64,000 nt of DNA from PHAA01 sp022706565 (GTDB lineage Bacteria; Bacillota; Syntrophomonadia; Syntrophomonadales; Syntrophomonadaceae). Below the pieces are notes generated by a model. The model did no database searches and was not told the DNA's origin. It was given only the letters and a program-made list of their open reading frames with translations. The DNA is taken from positions 1 to 64,000 of the forward strand of contig JAXGLD010000003.1 of the NCBI GenBank assembly GCA_040769385.1, given 5' to 3'. The position numbers and the translations under genes were made by a program. Shown piece after piece: positions 8,435 to 16,890 of this stretch (its first letter is position 1; each line of letters starts with the position of its first letter).

Positions 8435-8513
8435 AAGCAAACCTGTCGAAAGGCAGGGACGCAAAGCCAAGGGTCTAAAGCGTCAAACGTCATGACAGCC
8501 TGGTTGCTGGGAC
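8435..8513 (+). ncRNA. c-di-GMP-I (GEMM-I) riboswitch, first of a tandem pair
   Basis: Carries the conserved class I core: GCAAACC, the CGAAAGG tetraloop stem, GGGACGCAAAGCC, GGGTCTAAAG and GACAGCCTGGTTGC. The base before CAAACC is G (the Vc2 G20 position), which selects c-di-GMP rather than cGAMP. It has no terminator of its own before the second aptamer, which starts about 33 bp later. Confidence 0.93.
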
Positions 8514-8545
8514 AAGGTCTATCGTTAATATTAAATCTCGTAAAA

Positions 8546-8622
8546 AAGCAAACCTGTCGAAAGGCAGGGACGCAAAGCTAAGGGTCTAAAGCCAATATGG
8601 TTAAGACAGCCTGGTTGCCGAG
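8546..8622 (+). ncRNA. c-di-GMP-I (GEMM-I) riboswitch, second of a tandem pair
   Basis: Same core as the upstream aptamer (GCAAACCTGTCGAAAGGC, GACGCAAAGC, GACAGCCTGGTTGCC), with the discriminating G retained. An intrinsic terminator follows 16 nt later. The next open frame is a decayed Flp pilin at 8730, so this tandem originally controlled pilin transcription and may still act on the genes beyond it. Confidence 0.93.
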
Positions 8623-8637
8623 AGCAGTATGTTGGAT

Positions 8638-8672
8638 AAACCTGCTTCGCAAACAGTGGAGGCAGGTTTTTT
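8638..8672 (+). terminator. Riboswitch expression-platform terminator
   Basis: AAACCTGC (8638-8645) pairs with the GCAGGTTT arm ending at 8669, followed by a T run. The 5' arm AACCTG is also complementary to CAGGTT-like sequence at the 3' end of the aptamer, so the two structures can be mutually exclusive. Confidence 0.8.
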
Positions 8673-8729
8673 AGTGGCAATCTCTGTTTCAGGCTATCTG
8701 TGCTCTAGAAACGTAAGGAGGAGTCAAGG

Positions 8730-8869
8730 ATGGAACTAATGAAGAGATTGCTGAAGAGGAAGAGGTCAGGCGGTGATAGAATACGTGATATTGCGGCTAT
8801 GATTTCGATAGTGCCATGCTGGTTGGCGCCGTGGGCATTAAACTCGGAGACAATGGAATGGGGTGTTAA
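8730..8869 (+). pseudogene. Decayed Flp/Tad-type pilin gene
   Basis: ATG 8730 follows AAGGAGGAG and begins MELMKRLLK, like the intact pilin at 9253. The hallmark GQAVIEYVI (pilin cleavage Gly plus Glu+5 and Tyr+6) is present but in a different frame (from 8764). AMISIV and AMLVGAVGIKLGDNGMGC then appear in further frames, ending at TAA 8867-8869. At least three small indels are therefore needed to rebuild one pilin. Nothing else was found up to the next riboswitch at 9086. Confidence 0.75.
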
Positions 8870-9085
8870 GCCCAGGTCTGGATACCTTTGATTAATACTA
8901 TTATGAATAGATAGGAGAGCCTGCACTAGCGGACTTAATGCAGTACATACGATACAGAGGCCAGTATGAACGCAGGGTTAGAGTAGTATGAAATCCATAG
9001 ACAGCATTACGTCGACTCTCCTTCTAGATAGGTTTCCCCATCACATTATCGAAAGAAGGTGATTTCGGAAAGACCTTACTGTACA

Positions 9086-9165
9086 AGGTAAACCCTTCGA
9101 AAGAAGGCGACACAAAACTCAGGGGCTAAGGCAGCATTCGCTGCTAAGCCTGCCGGTTGCCAGGA
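9086..9165 (+). ncRNA. Degenerate c-di-GMP-I-like riboswitch before the intact pilin
   Basis: GGTAAACCCTTCGAAAGAAG, GGCGACACAAAACTC, GGGGCTAAGGC and TGCCGGTTGCCAGG follow the class I layout. However, C21 of the GGCAAAC core is T, and GACGCAAAGCC has become GACACAAAACTC. No terminator is visible before the pilin ribosome binding site 75 nt on. It may be a variant acting on translation or a decaying aptamer. Confidence 0.7.
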
Positions 9166-9252
9166 AGGATTGTCCATAAGTCATTTCTTTCGGTAATTCC
9201 AAAGTGTCGCCACATCAGTGGTCGAATAATTTGCAGAGGAAGGAGGTAAGAA

Positions 9253-9399
9253 ATGAACTTAGTAAAGAGGCTTATAAAGGAAGAAGAAGGCCAGGGCATG
9301 ATCGAATATGTATTGATCGTAGCACTCATCTCTATCGTCGCCATTGCTGCTATCAATCTGGTAGGTGATAAGGTAACAGAACACTTGGAATTCTACTAA
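9253..9399 (+). CDS. flp: Flp/Tad (type IVb) pilin
   Basis: A 48-residue prepilin. A short charged leader, MNLVKRLIKEEEG, is cut after Gly13, and the mature protein begins QGMIEYVLI, with Glu at +5 and Tyr at +6 as in all Flp pilins. One hydrophobic helix (VLIVALISIVAIAAINLV) and the short C-terminal tail VGDKVTEHLEFY complete it. AGGAAGGAGG lies 8 nt before ATG 9253. It is the major subunit of the pilus assembled by the CpaB-CpaE-CpaF-TadB-TadC genes downstream. Confidence 0.93.
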   Translation: MNLVKRLIKEEEGQGMIEYVLIVALISIVAIAAINLVGDKVTEHLEFY

Positions 9400-9441
9400 A
9401 GCACTGCAAATTACAGAGCTTGGGCAATTGAAGGGGACTGG

Positions 9442-9952
9442 TTATTAATTGCAGGACTGCAGTATTAACGGTGTGTGCTCATAATATGTGCTGCCACCGA
9501 CGTTATATATCGAAAAATATACAATTTGGTGCTCATGCCTGCACTGCTGTTCGCCTATTGGCTACAATTGGTACCAGGGGGATGGCCCGGTTTAGGGCAG
9601 TCCCTCCTGGGTATGCTGATAGGTTTGTTGATTCTGATTATTCCTTTGCCAAAGGTGGCATAGGAGCCGGAGATGTCAAATTACTTGGAGTTATTGGAGC
9701 ATTTAAAGGTGTTACATTTGTGCTGTACTCAGCCATTGGTATGGGTTTGGCCGGAGGTTTGATAGCCTTGGGGATTTGGAGTTATAAATTTGGTGTTGTT
9801 GACACATAGTTGGTATTTTAAAAGCTATTTGGGTGATGATAAGGAGCGGTTTCACGATTTTCCCATTTCGATTACATAACGAAAAGATAATGCTGCCTTA
9901 CGGACTGGCAATTGCAATCGGTACAGCAGGCGCATGGTGGTGGATGAGGTGA
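9442..9952 (+). pseudogene. Frameshifted prepilin peptidase (CpaA/TadV family)
   Basis: Recognisable parts of an A24-type prepilin peptidase occur in successive frames. LIICAATDVIYRKIYN, with the first catalytic Asp, is in one frame (9475-9660). GIGAGDVKLLGVIGAF, with the second catalytic GxGD Asp, is in another, up to the TAG at 9807. ILKAIWVMIRSGF through IMLPYGLAIAIGTAGAWW is in a third, ending at TGA 9950-9952. The N-terminus is also broken, with LLIAGL in yet another frame. Both catalytic motifs survive as sequence but no continuous protein can be made, so pilin and pseudopilin processing would need another peptidase elsewhere. Confidence 0.8.
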
Positions 9953-9956
9953 AAAG

Positions 9957-10409
9957 ATGTTACGATCACTGATTAAAAATGAACGTGGTCAGAATATGAT
10001 AGAAATGGCCCTGGTGTTGCCAATATTATTGTTATTGCTTTTTGGTATAATCGAATTTGGACGAATTTTTTATAGTTTTCTTTCTATCAATAATGGTGCT
10101 AGGGCTGGCGCCAGATATGCAGCAGTACACGTAGTCGATGACGATGATTTAAAAGATATTATAGCCGAGAAAAGTTTTCCTGGCGACTCAGATGCTCAAG
10201 ATACAGTTGTTGCTCATACGACAATAGAATATGTGGACAGTGATGGTGATGAGGATAGAGAAAGTGATGGAACCGTTGAAATCAGTATAGCATATCCGGT
10301 TGAGCTTTATGCTCCTCTAATTTATAGAATAATCGGGGATGTTGATGCTCACGGTCATAAAATAGATCAGAAAACGGTAACAGCAGCCGTAATTATGCGT
10401 GTCGAATAG
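9957..10409 (+). CDS. tadE: TadE-like pseudopilin
   Basis: A 150-residue minor pilin-like protein. The N-terminus LIKNERGQNMIEMALVLP has a Gly before the cut and Glu at +5, followed by a single hydrophobic helix (VLPILLLLLFGIIEFGRIFYSF). GARAGARYAAV is the conserved TadE segment after the helix. The rest is an acidic extracellular domain rich in Asp (DDDD, DSDGDED). It probably primes or decorates the Flp pilus and needs the prepilin peptidase. It starts 5 bp after the broken peptidase gene and is followed closely by a TadG-like gene. Confidence 0.87.
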   Translation: MLRSLIKNERGQNMIEMALVLPILLLLLFGIIEFGRIFYSFLSINNGARAGARYAAVHVVDDDDLKDIIAEKSFPGDSDAQDTVVAHTTIEYVDSDGDEDRESDGTVEISIAYPVELYAPLIYRIIGDVDAHGHKIDQKTVTAAVIMRVE

Positions 10410-10444
10410 AACCTAACATGATAAACGGAAGGGTGGGCTTGATT

Positions 10445-11437
10445 ATGAAGAAAAAGCGTTTCAATAATGAAATCGGGAGTGTTATGGTTTTAGTCACCGT
10501 TGCACTTATCGTGTTGGTGGGATTCGGTGCATTGGCTGTGGACGGGGGATCCCTATACTTAACAAAATCCAAATTGCAGAATACGGTGGATGCTGCCGCT
10601 TTAGCCGGTGCTCAAGACTTGCCCCAAGACACTTCCACGGCTATCAGTACGGCAATATCATACGCTAATAATAACAAACCATCGGGTACGACTATCGATA
10701 CCCCGGAGATTATGGATGGCAGCCGGGCAATTAAGGTGACAGCGCACAAAAATGTAAGTTTGGGCCTGGCGAAGATTTTCGGTTCGTCCCTGGGGGAGGT
10801 ATCAGCTACTGCTACTGCCAGAGTCGATCCGTTTAGCAAGGGATCAGGAGTTTTGCCGTTTGGCGTTACTGAAAATGTCTTTAGAGACGAGGATGGAAAT
10901 ATTGAAACAGGAGATGTTGAAATCAAGTTTGGTTCCCATGGTGATCCGGAGGAATATTGGGAGGAGCTAGCCAACGGGCATAGCTGGCGAGGGCCCCTGC
11001 GCCTCGAGACGAAAGACGGTGGAACCAATGGTGCTAACCGATATTATGATAATATTGTAAATGGCTGTGGAGAGATCTTATGGATCGGGAAAGTGGTCCC
11101 TATAGAACCCGGTAATATGAGTGGAAAAACAAGAATGGGTGTAAATGACTTCTTAGACGAGTACGACCCGCCTTATGGCCTTATACCAATTGTTGAACCT
11201 ATTTATCTTGAAGAAGATGATCCTCAATACGGCAATGCAGAGATTGATCAACATAATTTGCGGATTGCAGAATTTGCGATCTTTGAAATACTTGGGGTCG
11301 CTGGGAATGGTAATCAATCAATTGTGACCGGACGTTTTGTTACAAGCGTAGTGGCAGGAATAGGTGAACCTATAAATGAAGACGGTGATGATGATGGGGG
11401 AGAGTATTCGGCTTATGTAGCCCGACTGGTTGAATAG
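10445..11437 (+). CDS. TadG-like pilus assembly protein (Flp locus)
   Basis: 330 residues. A positively charged N-terminus is followed by the transmembrane segment VMVLVTVALIVLVGFGALAVD and then GGSLYLTKSKLQNTVDAAALAGAQ, the conserved region of the TadE/TadG family (DUF2134-type). The large extracellular C-terminal domain has no clear enzyme motif. ATG 10445 was chosen over ATG 10418 because GGAAGGGTGGG lies upstream of the former and no site precedes the latter. It probably sits in the membrane and works with TadE in pilus biogenesis or surface attachment. Confidence 0.78.
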   Translation: MKKKRFNNEIGSVMVLVTVALIVLVGFGALAVDGGSLYLTKSKLQNTVDAAALAGAQDLPQDTSTAISTAISYANNNKPSGTTIDTPEIMDGSRAIKVTAHKNVSLGLAKIFGSSLGEVSATATARVDPFSKGSGVLPFGVTENVFRDEDGNIETGDVEIKFGSHGDPEEYWEELANGHSWRGPLRLETKDGGTNGANRYYDNIVNGCGEILWIGKVVPIEPGNMSGKTRMGVNDFLDEYDPPYGLIPIVEPIYLEEDDPQYGNAEIDQHNLRIAEFAIFEILGVAGNGNQSIVTGRFVTSVVAGIGEPINEDGDDDGGEYSAYVARLVE

Positions 11438-11529
11438 AAGGCTTGCAGGCGGTAAAACAACAGTCAGGTTAGATTATATTGAGTAATCAGATTTCAAAAA
11501 TATGGTGTTAAAACTGAGGAGAGATGAAA

Positions 11530-12234
11530 ATGCGGAACAAAGTGATAGTAATATTGGCATTAGTATTTGCATTACTGGCAGCTTTCAGTGTATATTTTTT
11601 CCTTAATAATGTTAAAAAAGAAGCTGAGAATAGGCAGTATACTCAGGTAATAACTGCTTTTCAAGATATACCTGCCAATACGCCTATTACTGATGCCATG
11701 GTTGAGTTGAAGCCATTTCCGACTGAATTGCTCAATGGCCAAGAACTGCTTGAAAAATCCATGGTGGTAGGAAAAATATCGCCAATGGCTATTAGTAAAG
11801 GCGAGGTTCTGCTGCAAAACCGCTTGATTAAGCTCGGTGAGAGTACTGGACAGCTTTCATATATAATACCAGCTGGATACAGAGCAATGTCGATTCCGAT
11901 TGACGAGATTACCGGAGTTGCAAATTTAGTTAAGAAAGGCGATAGGGTTGATATCATTGGCGTGGTACCCGCAGGCAATGTGAATCCGTTGGAGCGTTCA
12001 GTATTAATACTGCAGAATGTTGAGGTATTAGCTGTAGGAAAGGTTTTGAATTCTACTATAGCTGCAAATCCGGAAGAGAACAAGGCTGCTGCTTCGATTA
12101 CCTTGGCGGTTGATCCGCAGAGTTCCCTAAAATTGAAGTTGGCTATTGATAAAACCAGTTACACTCTGACTTTGCGCCCGGCCGCAGAGAAAAACGTAGT
12201 CAATCCGGCGCCCGTAGACATTAACCAGTTCTAG
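11530..12234 (+). CDS. cpaB: Flp pilus assembly protein CpaB/RcpC
   Basis: 234-residue membrane-anchored protein. A single N-terminal transmembrane helix (VIVILALVFALLAAFSVYFF) is followed by a SAF domain (about residues 38-100, starting VITAFQDIPANTPIT). The RcpC region comes next: LSYIIPAGYRAMSIPIDEI and LVKKGDRVDIIGV, typical of CpaB. It probably forms the periplasmic/outer part of the secretion channel, here on the outer face of the membrane or wall. ATG 11530 lies 8 nt after AGGAG; ATG 11524 would be only 2 nt from it. It lies between TadG and CpaE in the usual tad order. Confidence 0.9.
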   Translation: MRNKVIVILALVFALLAAFSVYFFLNNVKKEAENRQYTQVITAFQDIPANTPITDAMVELKPFPTELLNGQELLEKSMVVGKISPMAISKGEVLLQNRLIKLGESTGQLSYIIPAGYRAMSIPIDEITGVANLVKKGDRVDIIGVVPAGNVNPLERSVLILQNVEVLAVGKVLNSTIAANPEENKAAASITLAVDPQSSLKLKLAIDKTSYTLTLRPAAEKNVVNPAPVDINQF

Positions 12235-12351
12235 TGTTATATAGTTATCTCTGAAGGTTTAACAAATCATATTCAGATATGGGCTAAAGATTATTATAGT
12301 ATTTGATTCCTACACTTACATCTTTCATCGGAAAGGGGTTCAACAAATTTT

Positions 12352-13596
12352 ATGGAAAAAATCCGAATTTTAATTGCCAGCGACCTCCCCGAATATCGGC
12401 AGGAGCTCGCAGAAGACCTGAGTGAAGAAAAGGACTTTCTCATTATTGGTGAAGCTGTAAATGGGGCTAACGCGGTCAAAAAGGCGGAACACCTGGTCCC
12501 CGATATTATATTAATGGATATTAATACTCCAACCATAGAAGGTATAGAAGCCACAGAAAAAATAACCCTGGCTCATCCGAGCATTGGAGTCATAATTATT
12601 TCTACTGACCATGACAACACCATGATTAAACAGGCCATGATGGCAGGTGCCGGAGATGTATTATATAAGGATGAAATCAAAGAAGGTGAAATCCCGCAAG
12701 CGGTACGTCGCCTCCATTTAACCCAAAAAACCCGTTCGGCCAGTTTGGTTGGGGGAGGAGCAGCAGGAAGAGAACAAAAATATAGGGCCCCCCAAGTCAT
12801 AACCATATTTGGTGCCAAAGGAGGAGCCGGAAAGACTACCCTTTCTGTAAACGTTGCCGCTGGTATTGCGCAGGAAACCAAACGAAAAGTAGCTCTTATT
12901 GACCTAAATCTGCAGTTTGGGGACGTTGCTTCATATATGAATATCCAACCGCGGCGTACCATTGCTGAATTTGTCCAGGAACGGAACCAGTGGGACACCC
13001 AACTGCTAAACAGCTATTTGATTCCTCACAACTCCGGGGTTAAGATTCTGGCCGCTCCCCTTAGACCTGAAGATGCCGATCTGGTAACACCTGAACAAAT
13101 AGAAAGAATCATAACCATATTGCGCGAGAGTTTTGACTATATTGTTATCGACTCTCCCCCCTACATTTCCGACACCTTGCTGACCGCGCTGGATACCTCC
13201 AACCAAATAATTCTGGTTATGTCTATGGACTTACCGGCAGTAAAGAACGTCAAGCTGAGTCTTAATCTGTTGGATACACTACATCACAGCGGCAAAACCA
13301 AACTGGTCATCAACCGCGGCGCCAAACAGTTTGGAGTCGATATACATGACGTAGAGAGGACCATTGATTTTCTAGCGGCTGAGGAGGTACCCAGCGAGGG
13401 CAATACTGTCGTCAACGCGGCCAACAAGGGGATTCCGTTTGTATTAAGTCATCCCCAGACGCCGGTCAGCAAGGCTGTACAGCGGGTCGCACGGCTTATT
13501 ATTGATGATATGGGTTATCAAAATGACTTACGCCAAGGCAAGGAAAAGGGGAATAAGAATAAGAAAACGGGTTTCAAGAATATATTTAGCAGATAG
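12352..13596 (+). CDS. cpaE: CpaE/TadZ: receiver domain plus MinD/ParA-type ATPase
   Basis: 414 residues. The N-terminal receiver-like domain (about 1-125) keeps the phosphoacceptor region PDIILMDINTPTIEG and the conserved Lys in DVLYKDE. The C-terminal SIMIBI ATPase has the deviant Walker A FGAKGGAGKTTLSVNVAA (about residue 155), ALIDLNLQFGD as the switch I/A' region and VIDSPPYIS as Walker B. TadZ/CpaE proteins place the Tad apparatus at a pole. Encoded between cpaB and cpaF; the stop is 11 bp before the cpaF start. Confidence 0.92.
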   Translation: MEKIRILIASDLPEYRQELAEDLSEEKDFLIIGEAVNGANAVKKAEHLVPDIILMDINTPTIEGIEATEKITLAHPSIGVIIISTDHDNTMIKQAMMAGAGDVLYKDEIKEGEIPQAVRRLHLTQKTRSASLVGGGAAGREQKYRAPQVITIFGAKGGAGKTTLSVNVAAGIAQETKRKVALIDLNLQFGDVASYMNIQPRRTIAEFVQERNQWDTQLLNSYLIPHNSGVKILAAPLRPEDADLVTPEQIERIITILRESFDYIVIDSPPYISDTLLTALDTSNQIILVMSMDLPAVKNVKLSLNLLDTLHHSGKTKLVINRGAKQFGVDIHDVERTIDFLAAEEVPSEGNTVVNAANKGIPFVLSHPQTPVSKAVQRVARLIIDDMGYQNDLRQGKEKGNKNKKTGFKNIFSR

Positions 13597-13607
13597 GGGT
13601 GGAACCA

Positions 13608-14972
13608 ATGTCATTAGCCCAGCGATTACAGGGCCAGGCAACCAATGAAGGTAAGCAGAATTGGTCATCCAACATTAAAGAATCTAAGAAAGATGACAGG
13701 CCTGACAAATACGCCGAATTGAAAATGAATGTGCACCGAGAGGTTATCGACCTTATCGAGGACCACTCACGGCATGGCGAACTTTTGGGAGAGGCTCTCG
13801 CCAAATTTGTACGTGACAACATCCTGTCCACATTGGAGAGAGATGCTGTATTTCTGCCGTTCTCGGAGAGGCAGATAATTGCCAACGAGTTGATGGACGA
13901 AGTGTTGGGACTTGGGCCTATTGAGCCTTTGCTCAGAGAAGAGAGTATTACTGAAGTCATGGTAAACGGTCCCAAGCGAGTGTACGTGGAGAGAGGCGGC
14001 AAGATATTTTTAACCGACGTGGTGTTCCGTGACGATGACCATGTAATGCATATAATTGATAAGATAGTGTCGCCTCTAGGAAGAAGGGTCGATGAGAGTT
14101 CACCCTACGTCGACGCCCGACTACCGGATGGCTCCCGCGTAAATGCCATAATACCACCATTGGCGCTGGGTGGGCCGACTATCACCATCCGTAAGTTTGC
14201 CACTAATCCCTATACTGTAAACGATTTGATGAGATTCGGGACCCTCACGCCCAATATGACCAAGTTTCTAGAGGCGGCGGTCAAGGGTAGATTGAATATT
14301 ATTATTTCGGGTGGAACTGGCAGCGGTAAAACGACGCTGCTCAACGTTCTGGCAGGGTATATTCCCGAGAGCGACCGAATCATTACGGTTGAGGATGCTG
14401 CGGAATTGAGATTGGCCCAGGATCATGTAGTAAGCCTGGAGTCAAGGGCGGTAAATATAGAGGGCAAGGGCGCGGTTACCATTCGCGATCTGGTCCGTAA
14501 CTGTTTGCGCATGCGCCCCGACCGCATTGTGGTCGGTGAGGTACGCGGCGGGGAGGCCCTTGACATGTTGCAGGCGATGAATACGGGTCACGACGGTTCC
14601 TTGACCACTGGGCATGCCAATTCGCCTCGGGATATGCTGGCCAGGTTAGAGACTATGGTAATGATGGCCGGAATGGAACTGCCTTTAAAGGCTATCCGTC
14701 AGCAGATTGCCTCAGCTATCGATTTGATAGTCCACGGTTCCCGTCTTCGTGACGGCAGCCGTGTAATAACTCATATAACCGAAGTAATTGCCATGGAGGG
14801 TGATGTTATCCAGCTGCAGGACATATTCCTTTTTGATCAAACTGGGGTGGACGGCAATGGAAAGGTAATGGGAAACCATATTTCCACTGGAATAACTCCT
14901 AAGAATTATGAGCGTATTGTAGCTGAAGGTGTGAGACTCGATAAGGAAGTATTCAAACCGGTGCCGAGATGA
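13608..14972 (+). CDS. cpaF: CpaF/TadA secretion ATPase
   Basis: Hexameric type II/IV secretion ATPase that powers Flp pilus assembly. About 454 residues. The N-terminal region includes LGPIEPLLREESITEVMVNG. Walker A is IISGGTGSGKTTLLNVLAG (about residue 233), followed by the Asp box VEDAAEL, Walker B region PDRIVVGEVRGGEALDMLQA, and the His box GHDGSLTTGHANS. ATG 13608 lies 6 nt after GGGGTGG; GTG 13599 overlaps that site. It is directly coupled with cpaE upstream and tadB 13 bp downstream. Confidence 0.95.
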   Translation: MSLAQRLQGQATNEGKQNWSSNIKESKKDDRPDKYAELKMNVHREVIDLIEDHSRHGELLGEALAKFVRDNILSTLERDAVFLPFSERQIIANELMDEVLGLGPIEPLLREESITEVMVNGPKRVYVERGGKIFLTDVVFRDDDHVMHIIDKIVSPLGRRVDESSPYVDARLPDGSRVNAIIPPLALGGPTITIRKFATNPYTVNDLMRFGTLTPNMTKFLEAAVKGRLNIIISGGTGSGKTTLLNVLAGYIPESDRIITVEDAAELRLAQDHVVSLESRAVNIEGKGAVTIRDLVRNCLRMRPDRIVVGEVRGGEALDMLQAMNTGHDGSLTTGHANSPRDMLARLETMVMMAGMELPLKAIRQQIASAIDLIVHGSRLRDGSRVITHITEVIAMEGDVIQLQDIFLFDQTGVDGNGKVMGNHISTGITPKNYERIVAEGVRLDKEVFKPVPR

Positions 14973-14985
14973 TAGAGGTGAAATC

Positions 14986-15951
14986 ATGGATTCAATATTA
15001 ATAATCAGCGTATTAATATTTTTAGCTCTCTCATTATTGTTCATCGGGGTTAATACCCTGCGAGCGGAGCATAAGCAAGGCCTCACCAAGCGCCTTGACA
15101 AAATGGTGAGCAGTCCGGATGAAGAGACTCAGGGATCACCGGGAATGCCAACTATCGAACTCAACAAGATATTCAGTTCGGTGGGAAAGAGCTTTGCTGG
15201 ACTTTCATTTACCAAGAAGCTGGAAACCGAACTGGACAAAGCTGATATTCTGCTTCGGGTAGACGAATTTATCGGCATGAACATATGTACAGCGCTCGGT
15301 GGAGGGCTGTTAGTATTTTTGCTCACCAATAACACCATCTATGCACTTCTAGGCCTGTTGTTGGGGCTATTACTGCCCGGGTTGTTCGTGTATCGTAAAA
15401 AACTCCAAAGGGATGAGATGCTAAGTGAAGAAATCGGTGATTCATTGACTGGCATGTCCAACTCTTTGCGGGCTGGTTACAGTTTTCAACAGGCAATGGA
15501 TCTCATTTCCAAGGAGACCCAAGGACCGTTGGGTAAAGAATACCGTCGTACGCTGCGGGAGATCAACCTAGGGGTTACAACTGAACAGGCGCTGCAGAAT
15601 CTTGTTAAGCGGGTCAATAACGAAGATATGGAGCTCATGATTTCCACAGTATTGATCCAGAGGTCGATTGGCGGTAACTTGGCGGAGATATTTGATAAAA
15701 TATCCGACACCATTCGCCAGCGAATTCGCATGAAAGGAGAAATCCGGGTCCTGACTGCTCAGGGCCGTATTTCTGCATGGATTATTGGTGCCATGCCTCT
15801 GGTTATTCTGGTCGCGTTATTGATAATTAGTCCTGATTATTTAAACATGTTTTTCGAGACCCCGCTTGGGTGGGGGTTGCTGGCTTATGCGGTTGTGTCT
15901 GAGATTATTGGGTTTATTTTGATTAAAAAAGTCACCCACATCGAATTCTAA
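14986..15951 (+). CDS. tadB: TadB inner-membrane platform protein
   Basis: 321 residues, type II secretion GspF-like fold. An N-terminal membrane helix is followed by a soluble linker, a pair of helices around residues 105-135, then the GspF domain (EEIGDSLTGMSNSLRAGYSFQQAMDLIS, about 145-175), and two C-terminal membrane helices (WIIGAMPLVILVALLI and WGLLAYAVVSEIIGFILI). It forms the assembly platform with TadC and is driven by CpaF. The gene is 13 bp after cpaF and 12 bp before tadC. Confidence 0.93.
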   Translation: MDSILIISVLIFLALSLLFIGVNTLRAEHKQGLTKRLDKMVSSPDEETQGSPGMPTIELNKIFSSVGKSFAGLSFTKKLETELDKADILLRVDEFIGMNICTALGGGLLVFLLTNNTIYALLGLLLGLLLPGLFVYRKKLQRDEMLSEEIGDSLTGMSNSLRAGYSFQQAMDLISKETQGPLGKEYRRTLREINLGVTTEQALQNLVKRVNNEDMELMISTVLIQRSIGGNLAEIFDKISDTIRQRIRMKGEIRVLTAQGRISAWIIGAMPLVILVALLIISPDYLNMFFETPLGWGLLAYAVVSEIIGFILIKKVTHIEF

Positions 15952-15963
15952 GGAGGAGCACTG

Positions 15964-16890
15964 ATGCCGCTTATCATTACTGTTTCATTGGTATTTCTCG
16001 CCATCTTCTGCTTGGTTTTTGGGATTGTCAGACTGCTTATTGGTGACCAGTTGGTTCTCAAGGATCGCTTCCGGCAAATCGAGATCATAATGACCCAGAA
16101 GAACAAGCTCGAGTTTAATGAGGATTTAGAGAAAGATTTTTCAGTACGGATACTGAATCCGATGAAGAATCGTTTTTCGACAATAATACAAAAGTATACG
16201 CCAGTTAAACAAATATCGACCATAGAAAGAAAGCTGGATTATGCTGGCCGGCCATATAATTGGAATGCCAGCGACTATCTCACCTATCAATACGTGACTA
16301 CTATAGCCATAGGGGTCTTTGCGTTTGTGATTACTTGGTTGAGTGGAGCAAGTGTGAGCAATCGGATTATGGCGCTATTGTTAGGACTAATTGGGGGCTA
16401 TATTTTCTTTGAAATGATTATGGAAAATAGAATCAGGACTAGAAAGAAGGAGATTGAAAAAGCACTGCCGGATGTCCTGGATCTGATGACAGTCAGCATT
16501 GAGGCTGGTTTAGGCTTTGACGCAGCCATGCAGAGGGTGGTAGAAAAAGCTAATGGTCCGATTGCTGAAGAATTCAATGAGACATTGCAGGAAATGCGCA
16601 TGGGTAAAACACGGCGGGAAGCTTTGCAGGATTTAGGAATACGCACCGGTGTTGCCGATCTCAGCAGGTTTGTAGAGTCTTTGGTCCAGGCCGATCAGTT
16701 AGGTGTTAGTTTGGGAAATGTATTGCGGAATCAATCCGACCAGATGAGGATACTGAGGCGGCAAAGGGTTCAGGAACAGGCTATGAAGGCTCCGATAAAG
16801 ATGTTGTTTCCAATGGTGCTCTTTATATTCCCCTGCATGTTTATTATAATTCTGGCGCCCGCGCTTATAGACTTAATGGGTGCCTTTTGA
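15964..16890 (+). CDS. tadC: TadC inner-membrane platform protein
   Basis: 308 residues, the second GspF-family protein of the Tad system. An N-terminal helix (LIITVSLVFLAIFCLVFGIV), a central helical pair, and the GspF domain (KALPDVLDLMTVSIEAGLGFDAAMQ, about 165-190) precede a C-terminal helix LFPMVLFIFPCMFIIILAPAL. AGGAGG lies 6 nt before ATG 15964. Its stop codon shares an A with the start of the DUF192 gene (TGATG). Confidence 0.93.
   Translation: MPLIITVSLVFLAIFCLVFGIVRLLIGDQLVLKDRFRQIEIIMTQKNKLEFNEDLEKDFSVRILNPMKNRFSTIIQKYTPVKQISTIERKLDYAGRPYNWNASDYLTYQYVTTIAIGVFAFVITWLSGASVSNRIMALLLGLIGGYIFFEMIMENRIRTRKKEIEKALPDVLDLMTVSIEAGLGFDAAMQRVVEKANGPIAEEFNETLQEMRMGKTRREALQDLGIRTGVADLSRFVESLVQADQLGVSLGNVLRNQSDQMRILRRQRVQEQAMKAPIKMLFPMVLFIFPCMFIIILAPALIDLMGAF

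Noticed and set aside
8230..8493. Open frame of 87 codons on the minus strand
   Set aside because: It runs antisense through the first c-di-GMP riboswitch, has no ribosome binding site and no recognisable domain.
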